DNA from: Cupriavidus pauculus
Lineage (GTDB): Bacteria; Pseudomonadota; Gammaproteobacteria; Burkholderiales; Burkholderiaceae
Direction of reading: 5' to 3'
Assembly: GCF_022179805.1 (NCBI RefSeq)
Contig: NZ_BPUO01000005.1
Location: 186,001 to 250,000 of the forward strand
DNA: 64,000 bases
Shown: in pieces, positions 1 to 7,259 of the stretch
How the letters are laid out: each line of letters opens with the position of its first letter
How positions within the stretch are numbered: the first letter of the stretch is position 1
Program-made: the position numbers and the translations under genes
Notes under the pieces: generated by a model
Databases searched by the model: none
What the model was told of the DNA's origin: nothing
The model's input: only the letters and a program-made list of their open reading frames with translations

Positions 1-951
1 TACTTTGTACCGGCCCAGACGCTGGTCGGGCTGGACATGGCCCGGCAGCTTGGCATACAGGGTTTGCAGGACCTGCTTGGCGGCGTGGTGCCGCATGCGT
101 TCATCGGCACCAAGGCGATTTCGCACGGTCTGGTGGCGCCCGACGCCACGGCACCGGAAGGATGGCACGAGGATTTTGCGGCGCGCGTGCGCGACCATGT
201 GCTGCCGGGCTATACGGCATTCTCGATGGACGACGCCCGCCGCGCGGGCGTGGAGATGCTGCGCGCGGGCAAGGTCCGCGTGAAGGAGCCCTGCGGCATC
301 GGCGGCCTGGGGCAGCATGTGGTGTCGAACGAGGCCGAACTGGACCGCGTGCTGGGCGAGCTTGACGCGACGCGCGTGCGCGAGGAGGGCGTGGTGCTGG
401 AGCGCAATCTTGACGACGTGCGCACGTTCAGCGTCGGGCAGATCGAGATCGGCGATCTGCGCGCGAGCTATTGCGGCACGCAGGACCTGACGCCGGACAA
501 TATGGGCCAGCAGGTATATGGCGGTTCAACGCTGCGCGTGGTGCGCGGGACGCTGGACGATCTGCTGGCGCATCCGATCGAGACGCACCTGCGCGACGCG
601 GTACGCGCGGCAGTGGCGTACCACGCGGCAGCAGAAGCGTGCTTTCCGGGCGTGATGGTGTCGCGCTGCAACTACGACGTGGCGTTCGGCACTGACAACG
701 GCCAGCCGCGCCTGGGGGTGCTGGAGCAATCGTGGCGCGTGGGCGGCGCGACTGGTGCCGAACTCGCGGCGCTGGCCGCGTTTCGCAACGATCCGCAATG
801 CGTGCGCGCCACGGCCAGCACGCGCGAGATATATGGCAAGGGCGCAACCGTACCGGAAGATGCGGACGTCTATTTCCAGGGAGAAGACCGCAGTGTAGGC
901 GCACTGACCAAATACGCGAGACTGGAGTCCGTATCCGATGGCCACACATGA
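1..951 (+). CDS. DUF3182 family protein (5' end outside window)
   Basis: The reading frame is open to the first base of the window (it begins YFVPAQTLVG before the first ATG at 37), so the start lies upstream. The protein resembles the DUF3182 family, which has an ATP-grasp-like layout: a glycine-rich stretch with KEPCGIGGLGQHV, an acidic segment VLERNLDDVRTFSVGQI and a late NYDVAFG segment are compatible with nucleotide and metal binding. No reaction is established for the family as far as I know. The stop overlaps the next gene by 14 bases, so the two are probably translated together. Family assignment rests on overall resemblance; the ATP-grasp link is inference. Confidence 0.72.
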   Translation, partial: YFVPAQTLVGLDMARQLGIQGLQDLLGGVVPHAFIGTKAISHGLVAPDATAPEGWHEDFAARVRDHVLPGYTAFSMDDARRAGVEMLRAGKVRVKEPCGIGGLGQHVVSNEAELDRVLGELDATRVREEGVVLERNLDDVRTFSVGQIEIGDLRASYCGTQDLTPDNMGQQVYGGSTLRVVRGTLDDLLAHPIETHLRDAVRAAVAYHAAAEACFPGVMVSRCNYDVAFGTDNGQPRLGVLEQSWRVGGATGAELAALAAFRNDPQCVRATASTREIYGKGATVPEDADVYFQGEDRSVGALTKYARLESVSDGHT

Positions 952-1864
952 AGAATCGATTCAGATCCATACCGAAGGGGGCATGATCGCGGGCACCGTG
1001 ATCTCGCCCGCCACCAAGCTGCCCGGCGTGCTGTTCGTGCACGGCTGGGGCGGCAGCCAGCAGCAGTACCTGGCCCGCGCCCGCGAGGTGGCGGGCCTGG
1101 GCGCGGTCTGCATGACGTTCGACCTGACCGGTCACGCCGGCACGTCGGCGCAGTACGAGACCGTCAGCCGCATGCGCAACCTGGCCGACGTGCTGGCGGC
1201 GTACGACATGCTGGTGCGGCATCCCGAGGTGGACCGCAATGCCATCGCGGTGGTGGGCAGCAGCTACGGCGGCTACCTGGCCGCCGTGCTGTGCGAACTG
1301 CGGCCGGTACGCTGGCTCGCGTTCCGCGCGCCCGCGCTGTACATGGACGAAGGCTGGGAATCGCCCAAGCGCCAGTTGCATCGCGACCAGGACCTGGTGG
1401 CCTACCGGCGCAAGGTGGTGGCCGCCGATACCAACCGCGCACTCCGTGCCTGCACGAATTTCAAGGGCGACGTGCTGGTGGTGGAGTCGCAGCACGACAA
1501 CATCGTGCCGCACACGGCGGTGCTGAGCTACGTCGACGCGTGCATCCAGGCCAGTTCGATCACCTATCGCGTGCTCAAGGGCGCCGATCACGGGCTGACC
1601 AACGAGGACAGCCAGCGCGCCTACACCAAACTGCTGCTCGGATGGTTGCGCGAGATGGTGACCGAGGCCCGCACGGGTCCGGCGGTGCCGGCTCGGCCCT
1701 CCAAGCCGTCTTCCGCGCCCAAGGCGCCGCATCACGATGACGGGCTGGAACCGGAACTGCAGGGCGAAGACCACGCGCGCGTGGCGGTGCTGGCCGGCGA
1801 TGACGACGAGAACGATCCGCAGGTTATCGCCGCGCAGCCACGCGCCGCCCGCGCGGGCGGGTAG
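938..1864 (+). CDS. alpha/beta hydrolase
   Basis: A 308-residue alpha/beta-fold hydrolase. The oxyanion-hole motif HGWGG sits near residues 35-39, the nucleophile elbow GSSYGG places the catalytic serine at 109, and D187 (in SQHDNIVP) and H218 (in GADHGL) complete a plausible triad. The last 75 or so residues are proline-rich, then acidic, and look disordered. The ATG lies inside the end of the DUF3182 gene, a 14-base overlap that implies translational coupling and a shared function. Substrate cannot be read from sequence; an esterase, or a hydrolase acting on the product of the DUF3182 partner, is possible. Confidence 0.85.
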   Translation: MATHEESIQIHTEGGMIAGTVISPATKLPGVLFVHGWGGSQQQYLARAREVAGLGAVCMTFDLTGHAGTSAQYETVSRMRNLADVLAAYDMLVRHPEVDRNAIAVVGSSYGGYLAAVLCELRPVRWLAFRAPALYMDEGWESPKRQLHRDQDLVAYRRKVVAADTNRALRACTNFKGDVLVVESQHDNIVPHTAVLSYVDACIQASSITYRVLKGADHGLTNEDSQRAYTKLLLGWLREMVTEARTGPAVPARPSKPSSAPKAPHHDDGLEPELQGEDHARVAVLAGDDDENDPQVIAAQPRAARAGG

Positions 1865-1989
1865 GGCACTCAAGGGGGGCGTAGTTACGGAGGCGATGCC
1901 CCGCATTGCATGGTTTGCAACCGTTGCTCCGGAAAGCTGTCGGGGCAGGTAAGAAATGCAAAAGCGGTCGGATTTTGCTGGCGGTCGGG

Positions 1990-3093
1990 ATGGCATGGCT
2001 CATGCGTACCCGCATGCACATGACACCGACGCTCACCGCCGAACCCGACACCCCAGCCCTTGACGCCGCGTTGCGCAAGGCCGGGCTGCATCACGTGGAC
2101 GACAGCGAGCCGGCCATCACCAGGCGACGTGCCGGAAAGGGCTTTACCTATGTCGGTCCCGACGGCCGCCGTGTGGATGACGCCACGCTGGCACGCATCA
2201 ACGCGCTGGCCATTCCACCCGCCTACGAATCGGTCTGGATCTGCGACGACCCGAACGGGCACCTGCAGGCCACCGGACGCGATGCGCGCGGGCGCAAGCA
2301 ATACCTCTATCACCCCGAATGGGCCGCCCTGCGCGACGCCGACAAGTACGCGCGGCTGATGGCGTTCGGCACCGCGTTGCCGCGCTTGCGCGGCCGCGTC
2401 AAGCGCGATCTCGCACGCAACGGCATGCCGCGCGAGAAGGTGCTGGCGGCCGTGGTGCTGCTGCTCGATGCCACGCTGGTACGCGTGGGCACGCCGCGCT
2501 ATGCCGAAGAGAACCGCACGTATGGACTGACCACGCTGAAGCGCAAGCATGTGGCCGTGCGCGGCAGCCGGCTGCGCTTCCAGTTCACGGGCAAGAGCGG
2601 CGTCACGCACGACGTATCGGTCAACGATGCGCGGCTGGCGCGCGTGGTGCGCAACTGCGCCGAGCTGTCTGGCCAGCGTTTGTTCAAGTACAAGGACAGC
2701 GATGGCGAGATCCGGGAGATCGGCTCTTCGGACGTCAACGCCTACCTGCAGGAAATCACCGGCGGCGAGTTCACGGCCAAGGACTTCCGCACCTGGGCCG
2801 GCAGCGTGCATGCGCTGGCGCTGCTGCGCAAGACGTCCGCGGACTCCGAGACCGCGCGCAAGAAGGCGGTGGTCGAAGTCATCCGCAGCGTGGCGCAGCG
2901 GCTGCGCAATACGGTGGCCGTCTGCCGCAAGTGCTATGTGCATCCCGAAGTGCTGGCCGCGTTCATGGCCGACGCATTGCACGCTTTACCGGCACCGCGT
3001 GCAGGGGTGCGCCTGCGTACCGACGAAGCGCGCCTGCTGGCCCTGCTGGAAAGTACCGCGATGGCCGCCCAGTCGCCACGTCGGGCCGCTTGA
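1990..3093 (+). CDS. DNA topoisomerase IB
   Basis: Bacterial homologue of the poxvirus and eukaryotic type IB topoisomerases, which relax supercoils through a 3'-phosphotyrosyl intermediate. The N-terminal domain (GFTYVGPDGRRV, then IPPAYESVWIC) is followed by the catalytic domain with KDFRTWAGS (an active-site arginine) and AVCRKCYVHP near the C terminus, where the tyrosine encoded at 2935-2937 is the expected nucleophile. The start is uncertain: in-frame ATGs occur at 1906, 1990, 2002, 2014 and 2020, none with a strong ribosome-binding site. I chose 1990; the conserved part begins after 2020. It is an accessory topoisomerase, not the essential TopA. Confidence 0.88.
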   Translation: MAWLMRTRMHMTPTLTAEPDTPALDAALRKAGLHHVDDSEPAITRRRAGKGFTYVGPDGRRVDDATLARINALAIPPAYESVWICDDPNGHLQATGRDARGRKQYLYHPEWAALRDADKYARLMAFGTALPRLRGRVKRDLARNGMPREKVLAAVVLLLDATLVRVGTPRYAEENRTYGLTTLKRKHVAVRGSRLRFQFTGKSGVTHDVSVNDARLARVVRNCAELSGQRLFKYKDSDGEIREIGSSDVNAYLQEITGGEFTAKDFRTWAGSVHALALLRKTSADSETARKKAVVEVIRSVAQRLRNTVAVCRKCYVHPEVLAAFMADALHALPAPRAGVRLRTDEARLLALLESTAMAAQSPRRAA

Positions 3094-3109
3094 CGACGAC
3101 TGCCATCAC

Positions 3110-3125
3110 CGGCACGGCATTTGCA
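3110..3125 (+). promoter_or_regulatory. candidate sigma-54 (-24/-12) promoter
   Basis: CGGCACGGCATTTGCA matches the RpoN consensus TGGCACG-N4-TTGCA at every position but the first, with the invariant GG (3111-3112) and GC (3123-3124) exactly 10 bases apart. A transcript would start near 3136, about 40 bases before the GTG of the next gene. A nearly identical element lies at 4583. No enhancer-binding activator is encoded in the window. Confidence 0.5.
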
Positions 3126-3177
3126 TCGTATCCGGGTACGAACAACAAGCAGAACATGCAGATAATCGAGGCCCACG

Positions 3178-3720
3178 GTGGAACATGCAGTCATCGGTTG
3201 CCTTCAGGCTGACAGCAGCAGCCCGGCAACCTGCCTTCTGGAAACGCAACCTGCGTTTCCCGCTGCTGAAACGCTCTCCCACTCCGTTGCCGCGGCGACC
3301 ACGATCGCCCGGCTCGTCTCGCCCGCCAGACTGGCCGCGAAGGCGCTGCACGGCAAAGGCGCCAAGGCGCGCGCGCCGCGCGGGCACGACCTGCGGCAGG
3401 CCCGGGTGTTGATGCAGGCGCTGTGCGAGATGCGGCTGGAATTGTGCAAGTCGGACGAGCCGCTGTCGGCCGCCGCTTTGGAAACGCGGCATACGGCCAC
3501 CATGGCGCTGTGGCAGAACCGCACCCGTTCGCTGTACACGCAGCCGGATGTGGAGCGCGGCATCGAGGCACGTCTCGATGCGGGATTCCGGCACGCACGC
3601 GGCGGCAACCAGCGCGAGGCCGCCGTGGAATTCAAGCGTGCCTACCTGCTGCTGTGCTGCGTGCTGACGCTGGCGCGCGACAAGGCACGCGCGGACGCGC
3701 GCCGGGGCGCTGGGGCCTAG
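3178..3720 (+). CDS. hypothetical protein, 180 aa
   Basis: I do not recognise a family. The GTG start at 3178 has a GAGG element about 8 bases upstream. The first 45 residues are Ala/Ser/Thr-rich and look disordered. From about residue 60 the protein is basic and helical, with many Ala, Arg and Leu (LRQARVLMQALCEMRLELCK and FKRAYLLLCCVLTLARDKARADARR). There is no signal peptide. Its stop directly abuts the stop of the convergent ParB-like gene with no spacing. The sigma-54-like element just upstream would make it a separate, conditionally expressed unit. Function unknown. Confidence 0.6.
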   Translation: MEHAVIGCLQADSSSPATCLLETQPAFPAAETLSHSVAAATTIARLVSPARLAAKALHGKGAKARAPRGHDLRQARVLMQALCEMRLELCKSDEPLSAAALETRHTATMALWQNRTRSLYTQPDVERGIEARLDAGFRHARGGNQREAAVEFKRAYLLLCCVLTLARDKARADARRGAGA

Positions 3721-4404
3721 CTATTTCTTCTTGCTTTTGGTCTTGCTTTGGCTCTTGCGCTTGCGCGCGGGCTTGCAGGGCCCAAGGTAGCCTGGCAGGT
3801 CCCGCGCCTTGGCACTCCTGGCGAGCTTGCAGCCGCGCGCCAGTGCCGCCGCAAACGTGTGGTGGGTGTCCAGCGGACCGTCGATGTGCTTGCGGAAAAA
3901 ATCCGCCCAGCGAAAGTCCGAATAAGCGGTGTCCACCTTCTCGTACCCACCGGACAGTTGCACGAACGCCTCGAGGCTGCGGTAAGGATCGTCGCGCATG
4001 TCGTGCACGTTGGTCGGCAGCTCGCGCACGGGCCGGCGCTGGCCGTGCTCGTCGTACGGATGGACCATGTTCTCTTCGTCCATCTTCTTCCAGAAATCCC
4101 GCTTCGACAGATGGCTCAGATCCTCGCGTACCAGCGCGGGCACCATCTCGATCCCCATCTCCTGCCACGCGCGCACCCAGTGGTGGTGGTCGGCGATATA
4201 GAGCGCATGCGCGGGGCCGATGACCACGTGCACGCGGTGCTGGTCGAGAAAGCCCGGCAGGTCGGCGTGGTCCAGCCGGCGTGTCACATGCATCTTCTGC
4301 GCGACGTGGAACGCGCCCACCGTCATCTGCGTGGGCAACAACTCGTCGATACGAACCATCAGTCCCGCATCCTTGCCGATTCGTCTGGGCGCGCGCTTGC
4401 TCAT
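3721..4404 (-). CDS. ParB/Srx-fold (ParBc_2-like) protein
   Basis: A 227-residue protein of the ParB-like family typified by an LLPTQMTVG start and the strings YIADHHHW, HPYDEHG and MRDDPYRSL. The invariant histidine cluster (ADHHHW) and Asp/Arg residues suggest a ParB/sulfiredoxin-fold nucleotide-binding or nuclease-like site, but no helix-turn-helix is evident, so a role in plasmid-type partition is unlikely. The C terminus is a Lys/Ser/Arg tail, possibly for nucleic-acid binding. A paralogue with the same motifs lies at 6007-6633. The ATG has a GGAG ribosome-binding site. Biochemical role unknown. Confidence 0.78.
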   Translation of the reverse strand: MSKRAPRRIGKDAGLMVRIDELLPTQMTVGAFHVAQKMHVTRRLDHADLPGFLDQHRVHVVIGPAHALYIADHHHWVRAWQEMGIEMVPALVREDLSHLSKRDFWKKMDEENMVHPYDEHGQRRPVRELPTNVHDMRDDPYRSLEAFVQLSGGYEKVDTAYSDFRWADFFRKHIDGPLDTHHTFAAALARGCKLARSAKARDLPGYLGPCKPARKRKSQSKTKSKKK

Positions 4405-4582
4405 GGGTCAGGCTCTCCGCAACTGGAACTGGCACCCTAGCAGCAAGGTTTGTGCCTTATGGCGACATCTGCAGCAAGGCGCACCGGTGTGGCGGCAGGA
4501 ATCCTTGCCAGCGGTTTGTAAGCGTTACGCATGACCGATGCCGCGATACCCGCTGGCGTGGCGCGGTAGCGTCCGCGACGCG

Positions 4583-4598
4583 CGGCACGGAATTTGCG
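4583..4598 (+). promoter_or_regulatory. candidate sigma-54 (-24/-12) promoter
   Basis: CGGCACGGAATTTGCG carries GGCACG-N4-TTGC with GG (4584-4585) and GC (4596-4597) spaced by 10 bases, as RpoN requires. Transcription would start near 4609, about 29 bases before the dehydrogenase ATG. It differs from the element at 3110 in only two of 16 bases. Confidence 0.5.
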
Positions 4599-4637
4599 CG
4601 GCCCGTCTTATTGACGAATCGCATCGGGAATCCGCTC

Positions 4638-5495
4638 ATGTCCACGCCCAGCAAGCTTCCCCAACAGCACCAGGACCGCCAGCCGGGCCTGGAGAACGAC
4701 ATGGTGCCGCGCCCCGACAGCGGCGCCGACGACTACGTCGGCAGCGGCCGGCTGCGCGGCAAGGTGGCGCTGGTGACGGGCGGCGACAGCGGCATTGGCC
4801 GTGCGATTGCCGTGGCGTTCGCACGGGAAGGCGCCGACGTCGCATTTGCCTACCTGGACGAGCACGAAGACGCCCGGGAAACCGAGCGGCTGGTCGTCGC
4901 GGCCGGGCAGCGGGCGCTGGCGATGCCAGGCGACATCGCCGACGTGGCGCATGCGACGCGCATCGTCGACGACACCGTGAAGCAGCTGGGGCGCCTGGAC
5001 GTGGTGGTCAACAATGCGGCGGAGCAGCATCCGCAGGCATCGCTCGAGGACGTCAGCGCCGAGCAACTGGAGCGCACGTTCCGGACCAACGTGTTCGCGA
5101 TGTTCCACGTCACGCGCGCGGCGCTGCCGCACCTGGGGCAGGGCGCTTCCATCCTGAATACGACGTCGGTGACCGCGTACCGTGGCAGCGCCCATTTGCT
5201 GGACTACTCTGCCACCAAGGGCGCCATCGTCGCGTTCACGCGCTCGCTGGCGCTGCAGGTGGTGAAGCGTGGCATCCGCGTGAACGGGGTAGCGCCGGGG
5301 CCGATCTGGACGCCGCTGATCCCGTCGACCTTCACCGCCGAGGAAGTGGCGGAGTTTGGCAAGAAGACGCCAATGGAGCGTCCCGGCCAGCCGTTCGAGG
5401 TGGCATCCGGCTATGTGTTCCTGGCCTCGGATGCCGCGAGCTATATCACCGGACAGGTCCTCCATATCAATGGGGGCGAGGTGGTCAACGCCTGA
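4638..5495 (+). CDS. SDR family oxidoreductase (general-stress type)
   Basis: A 285-residue classical-type short-chain dehydrogenase. About 40 N-terminal residues rich in Gln and Pro precede the Rossmann motif VTGGDSGIGRA. NNAA, a serine in TTSVTAY and the catalytic pair in YSATK follow, and the C terminus ends with ITGQVLHINGGEVVNA. The N-terminal extension and the GGDSGIGRA signature are typical of the YghA/YdaD-like subgroup, often annotated as glucose or 3-oxoacyl dehydrogenases and frequently stress-induced; the substrate is not predictable. It is followed after 17 bases by the next gene, probably in one transcript, and a sigma-54-like element lies upstream. Confidence 0.9.
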   Translation: MSTPSKLPQQHQDRQPGLENDMVPRPDSGADDYVGSGRLRGKVALVTGGDSGIGRAIAVAFAREGADVAFAYLDEHEDARETERLVVAAGQRALAMPGDIADVAHATRIVDDTVKQLGRLDVVVNNAAEQHPQASLEDVSAEQLERTFRTNVFAMFHVTRAALPHLGQGASILNTTSVTAYRGSAHLLDYSATKGAIVAFTRSLALQVVKRGIRVNGVAPGPIWTPLIPSTFTAEEVAEFGKKTPMERPGQPFEVASGYVFLASDAASYITGQVLHINGGEVVNA

Positions 5496-5512
5496 ATACA
5501 GGGAGAACGATC

Positions 5513-5986
5513 ATGTCTTCGATTGTTGCGGGGCGCTTCGCGTCCATTCCAGAGGCCGAGCAAGCGGCCCAGAAACTCTATGACCGCGGATTCTCCGTGT
5601 GGGATGTGTCGATCATGTCAGTGGACCCCGGCGGCGCGCGCCCGCCGGGCGTGCTGCTGGCCGCGCGTGCCAAGGGCGAGCGCCGCGACGAGGTGCTCGA
5701 CGTACTGCGCGACGGCGGCGCCAGCGATTGCGAGGAAGCCAAGGGCAAGTGGGAAGGGGGCCAGTGGGCTGACTTCGATCCCCGGCATGTGCCTGCGCTG
5801 GTCGATGCGGAAGGCGGGGAGTGCTGGCCGATTCCCGGCAGCGGCAAGGAAGGCGATGCCGGGTCGCGCCCCGCCCATGCGGCTCCCGTCGCGCAGGAAG
5901 CCGTGGCGGAGGACACCACCGGCAACGAAGACCCCGGCAGCGAACTGGAGCATTACGTCGACCGCCAGGTCACCAACAACAGCTGA
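5513..5986 (+). CDS. hypothetical acidic protein, 157 aa
   Basis: No firm family. The first 60 residues (SSIVAGRFASIPEAEQAAQKLYDRGFSVWDVSIMS, continued by a Gly/Pro turn) resemble the small alpha/beta module of some general-stress proteins, which begins with GxF-hydrophobic-EAE and a helix. The second half is acidic and low-complexity. It has no signal peptide and no membrane segment. The ATG follows GGGAGAACG, a good ribosome-binding site, 17 bases after the dehydrogenase, and the next gene starts 20 bases after its stop, so it looks like the middle gene of a three-gene transcript. Role unknown. Confidence 0.7.
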   Translation: MSSIVAGRFASIPEAEQAAQKLYDRGFSVWDVSIMSVDPGGARPPGVLLAARAKGERRDEVLDVLRDGGASDCEEAKGKWEGGQWADFDPRHVPALVDAEGGECWPIPGSGKEGDAGSRPAHAAPVAQEAVAEDTTGNEDPGSELEHYVDRQVTNNS

Positions 5987-6006
5987 GCACGCCGAGCGGA
6001 GCGAGG

Positions 6007-6633
6007 ATGGCCACAAAAGCCACACATACCAAAGCGGAACTCGATACGCTGCGTCCGACGCAAATCACGCTGGGCCTGTACCAGGTGCACGAGAAGATGG
6101 ATGTATCGGGCCGGGAGCGCAGCCCGGCGGCGCTCCAGCGCTTTTTGAACGAGCATCGCATCCAGACCATTGCCGGGCCCGGTGGCGCGCTGTATATCGC
6201 CGATCATCATCACTGGGCGCGTGCGTGGCTGGAACTGGGCTGGCACGAGGCGCCGGTGGCTATCGTCGACGATCTCAGTGACTTGCCACCCGGCAAGTTC
6301 TGGAAGCGCATGCGTGCGCTGGGACACCTGCATCCGTACGACGAGCATGGCAAGCACCTGACGGCCAAGGACCTGCCGTCGACGGTGATGGGCATGCGCG
6401 ACGATCCGTATCGCAGCCTGGCGGCATTCACGCGCAATGCGGGCGCCTACCGCAAGCCGGGCAATGCCTACGGCGACTTCCAGTGGGCGGCGTTCTTTCG
6501 CCGGCACGTGGCGGAAGACATGCAGAGCATCGCCGGCTTTGCGCGCGCGATGACCGTGGCTATCCCGCTCGCGCGCAGTGGCAAGGCCAGAAAGCTGCCT
6601 GGATTCGTGGGGCGCTGCGACGCGGAGGCCTGA
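6007..6633 (+). CDS. ParB/Srx-fold (ParBc_2-like) protein, paralogue
   Basis: A 208-residue paralogue of the protein at 3721-4404. It keeps the same order of motifs: LRPTQITLGLYQV, YIADHHHWARAW, HPYDEHGKHL and MRDDPYRSLAAF, then a DFQWAAFFRRH segment. It lacks the long basic tail of its relative. The ATG at 6007 is preceded by GAGCGAGG. It is the last gene of the apparent dehydrogenase, unknown protein and ParB-like transcript, which ends at the strong hairpin at 6651. Probably cytoplasmic; a nucleotide- or nucleic-acid-related enzymatic role is a guess from the fold. Confidence 0.78.
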   Translation: MATKATHTKAELDTLRPTQITLGLYQVHEKMDVSGRERSPAALQRFLNEHRIQTIAGPGGALYIADHHHWARAWLELGWHEAPVAIVDDLSDLPPGKFWKRMRALGHLHPYDEHGKHLTAKDLPSTVMGMRDDPYRSLAAFTRNAGAYRKPGNAYGDFQWAAFFRRHVAEDMQSIAGFARAMTVAIPLARSGKARKLPGFVGRCDAEA

Positions 6634-6650
6634 GCGCCTTGCTGAAAACA

Positions 6651-6689
6651 CCGATCCCCTCTTGCGCACGTGGCGCAAGAGGGGATCGG
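6651..6689. terminator. 17-bp perfect hairpin between convergent genes
   Basis: Bases 6651-6667 are perfectly complementary to 6673-6689 with a 5-base loop (ACGTG). It lies between the stop of the ParB-like gene and the stop of the opposing DUF3008 gene, so it probably ends transcripts from both sides. There is no clear T-run. Confidence 0.6.
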
Positions 6690-6713
6690 GATGAGGGCAG
6701 TGCCGGCGGCGGT

Positions 6714-6902
6714 CTAACTCTTCGACTTGTGCGCGGGCTTTCCCTTCTGCCTGGTGCTGGCCATCTTCTTGAGTTCGGCTTCGCTCATCGACTTGGCCAT
6801 CGACTTCGAGGCGCCCTTGAGCGAACTGGATTTGCGCTCGCCACGCTTTGCTGACAACGCGGCGCCCGCCGCCATCTGCTGTGCCTTGGACTTCGCTGGC
6901 AT
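6714..6902 (-). CDS. DUF3008 family small protein
   Basis: A 62-residue, strongly basic protein beginning MPAKSKAQQMAAGAALSAKRGE, the hallmark of the DUF3008 family. The middle (KGASKSMAKSMSEAELKKMA) would form an amphipathic helix and the end is Lys-rich. I preferred the ATG at 6902 over an in-frame ATG five codons upstream because family members start at MPAKSK. It lies 32 bases downstream of the DUF3309 gene on the same strand and may share its transcript. Function unknown; similar Ala/Lys-rich proteins are abundant in stationary phase in some bacteria. Confidence 0.8.
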   Translation of the reverse strand: MPAKSKAQQMAAGAALSAKRGERKSSSLKGASKSMAKSMSEAELKKMASTRQKGKPAHKSKS

Positions 6903-6934
6903 GTCGATCTCCTGCAATGGGGTGAATCAGGGCC

Positions 6935-7093
6935 CTAGATGCGGCCCAATACAACCAGCAGCACAACGATGACGACGATCAGCCCCAAGCCGCCGCTCGG
7001 TCCGTAGCCCCACCCTGAGCTGTACGGCCACGTTGGCAGTGCGCCAACCAGCAGCAGGACGAGAATGATCAGAAGAATGGTACCGATTGCCAT
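6935..7093 (-). CDS. DUF3309 family small membrane protein
   Basis: A 52-residue protein almost entirely membrane-embedded: a first hydrophobic helix (TILLIILVLLLVGALP), a short Trp/Tyr/Gly turn (TWPYSSGWGYGPSGG) and a second helix (LGLIVVIVVLLVVLGRI). This is the DUF3309 pattern. The start at 7093 is supported by AAAGGAGCGC just upstream and by the family N terminus MAIGTILLI. Probably an inner-membrane helical hairpin. It sits upstream of the DUF3008 gene. No function is established; its setting suggests an envelope-stress role. Confidence 0.82.
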   Translation of the reverse strand: MAIGTILLIILVLLLVGALPTWPYSSGWGYGPSGGLGLIVVIVVLLVVLGRI

Positions 7094-7121
7094 GGTGCGC
7101 TCCTTTGTTGTGGTGTTGCGA

Positions 7122-7146
7122 CGCGGCGGATATGCATTCCGCCGCG
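7122..7146. other. 9-bp inverted repeat upstream of the DUF3309 gene
   Basis: CGCGGCGGA (7122-7130) pairs with TCCGCCGCG (7138-7146) around a 7-base loop, about 30-50 bases before the DUF3309 ATG. It could be a leader hairpin or an operator. It is the only clear structure in the 166 bases between this gene and the alcohol dehydrogenase. Confidence 0.4.
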
Positions 7147-7259
7147 CGGCTGTCCCGGTACTTTCAGGGTAGGACAGCACCACTCCGCACTGAGGCAGTC
7201 AGGGGCTGAAATCGGTGTAGGAATAAGTCGACTTCAGAGACGATTTTTCTACTACAGCG

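Noticed and set aside
3721..6633. Plasmid partition (parB) locus or origin
   Set aside because: The ParB-like proteins lack a helix-turn-helix and ParA partner, and no parS-like or iteron repeats were seen.
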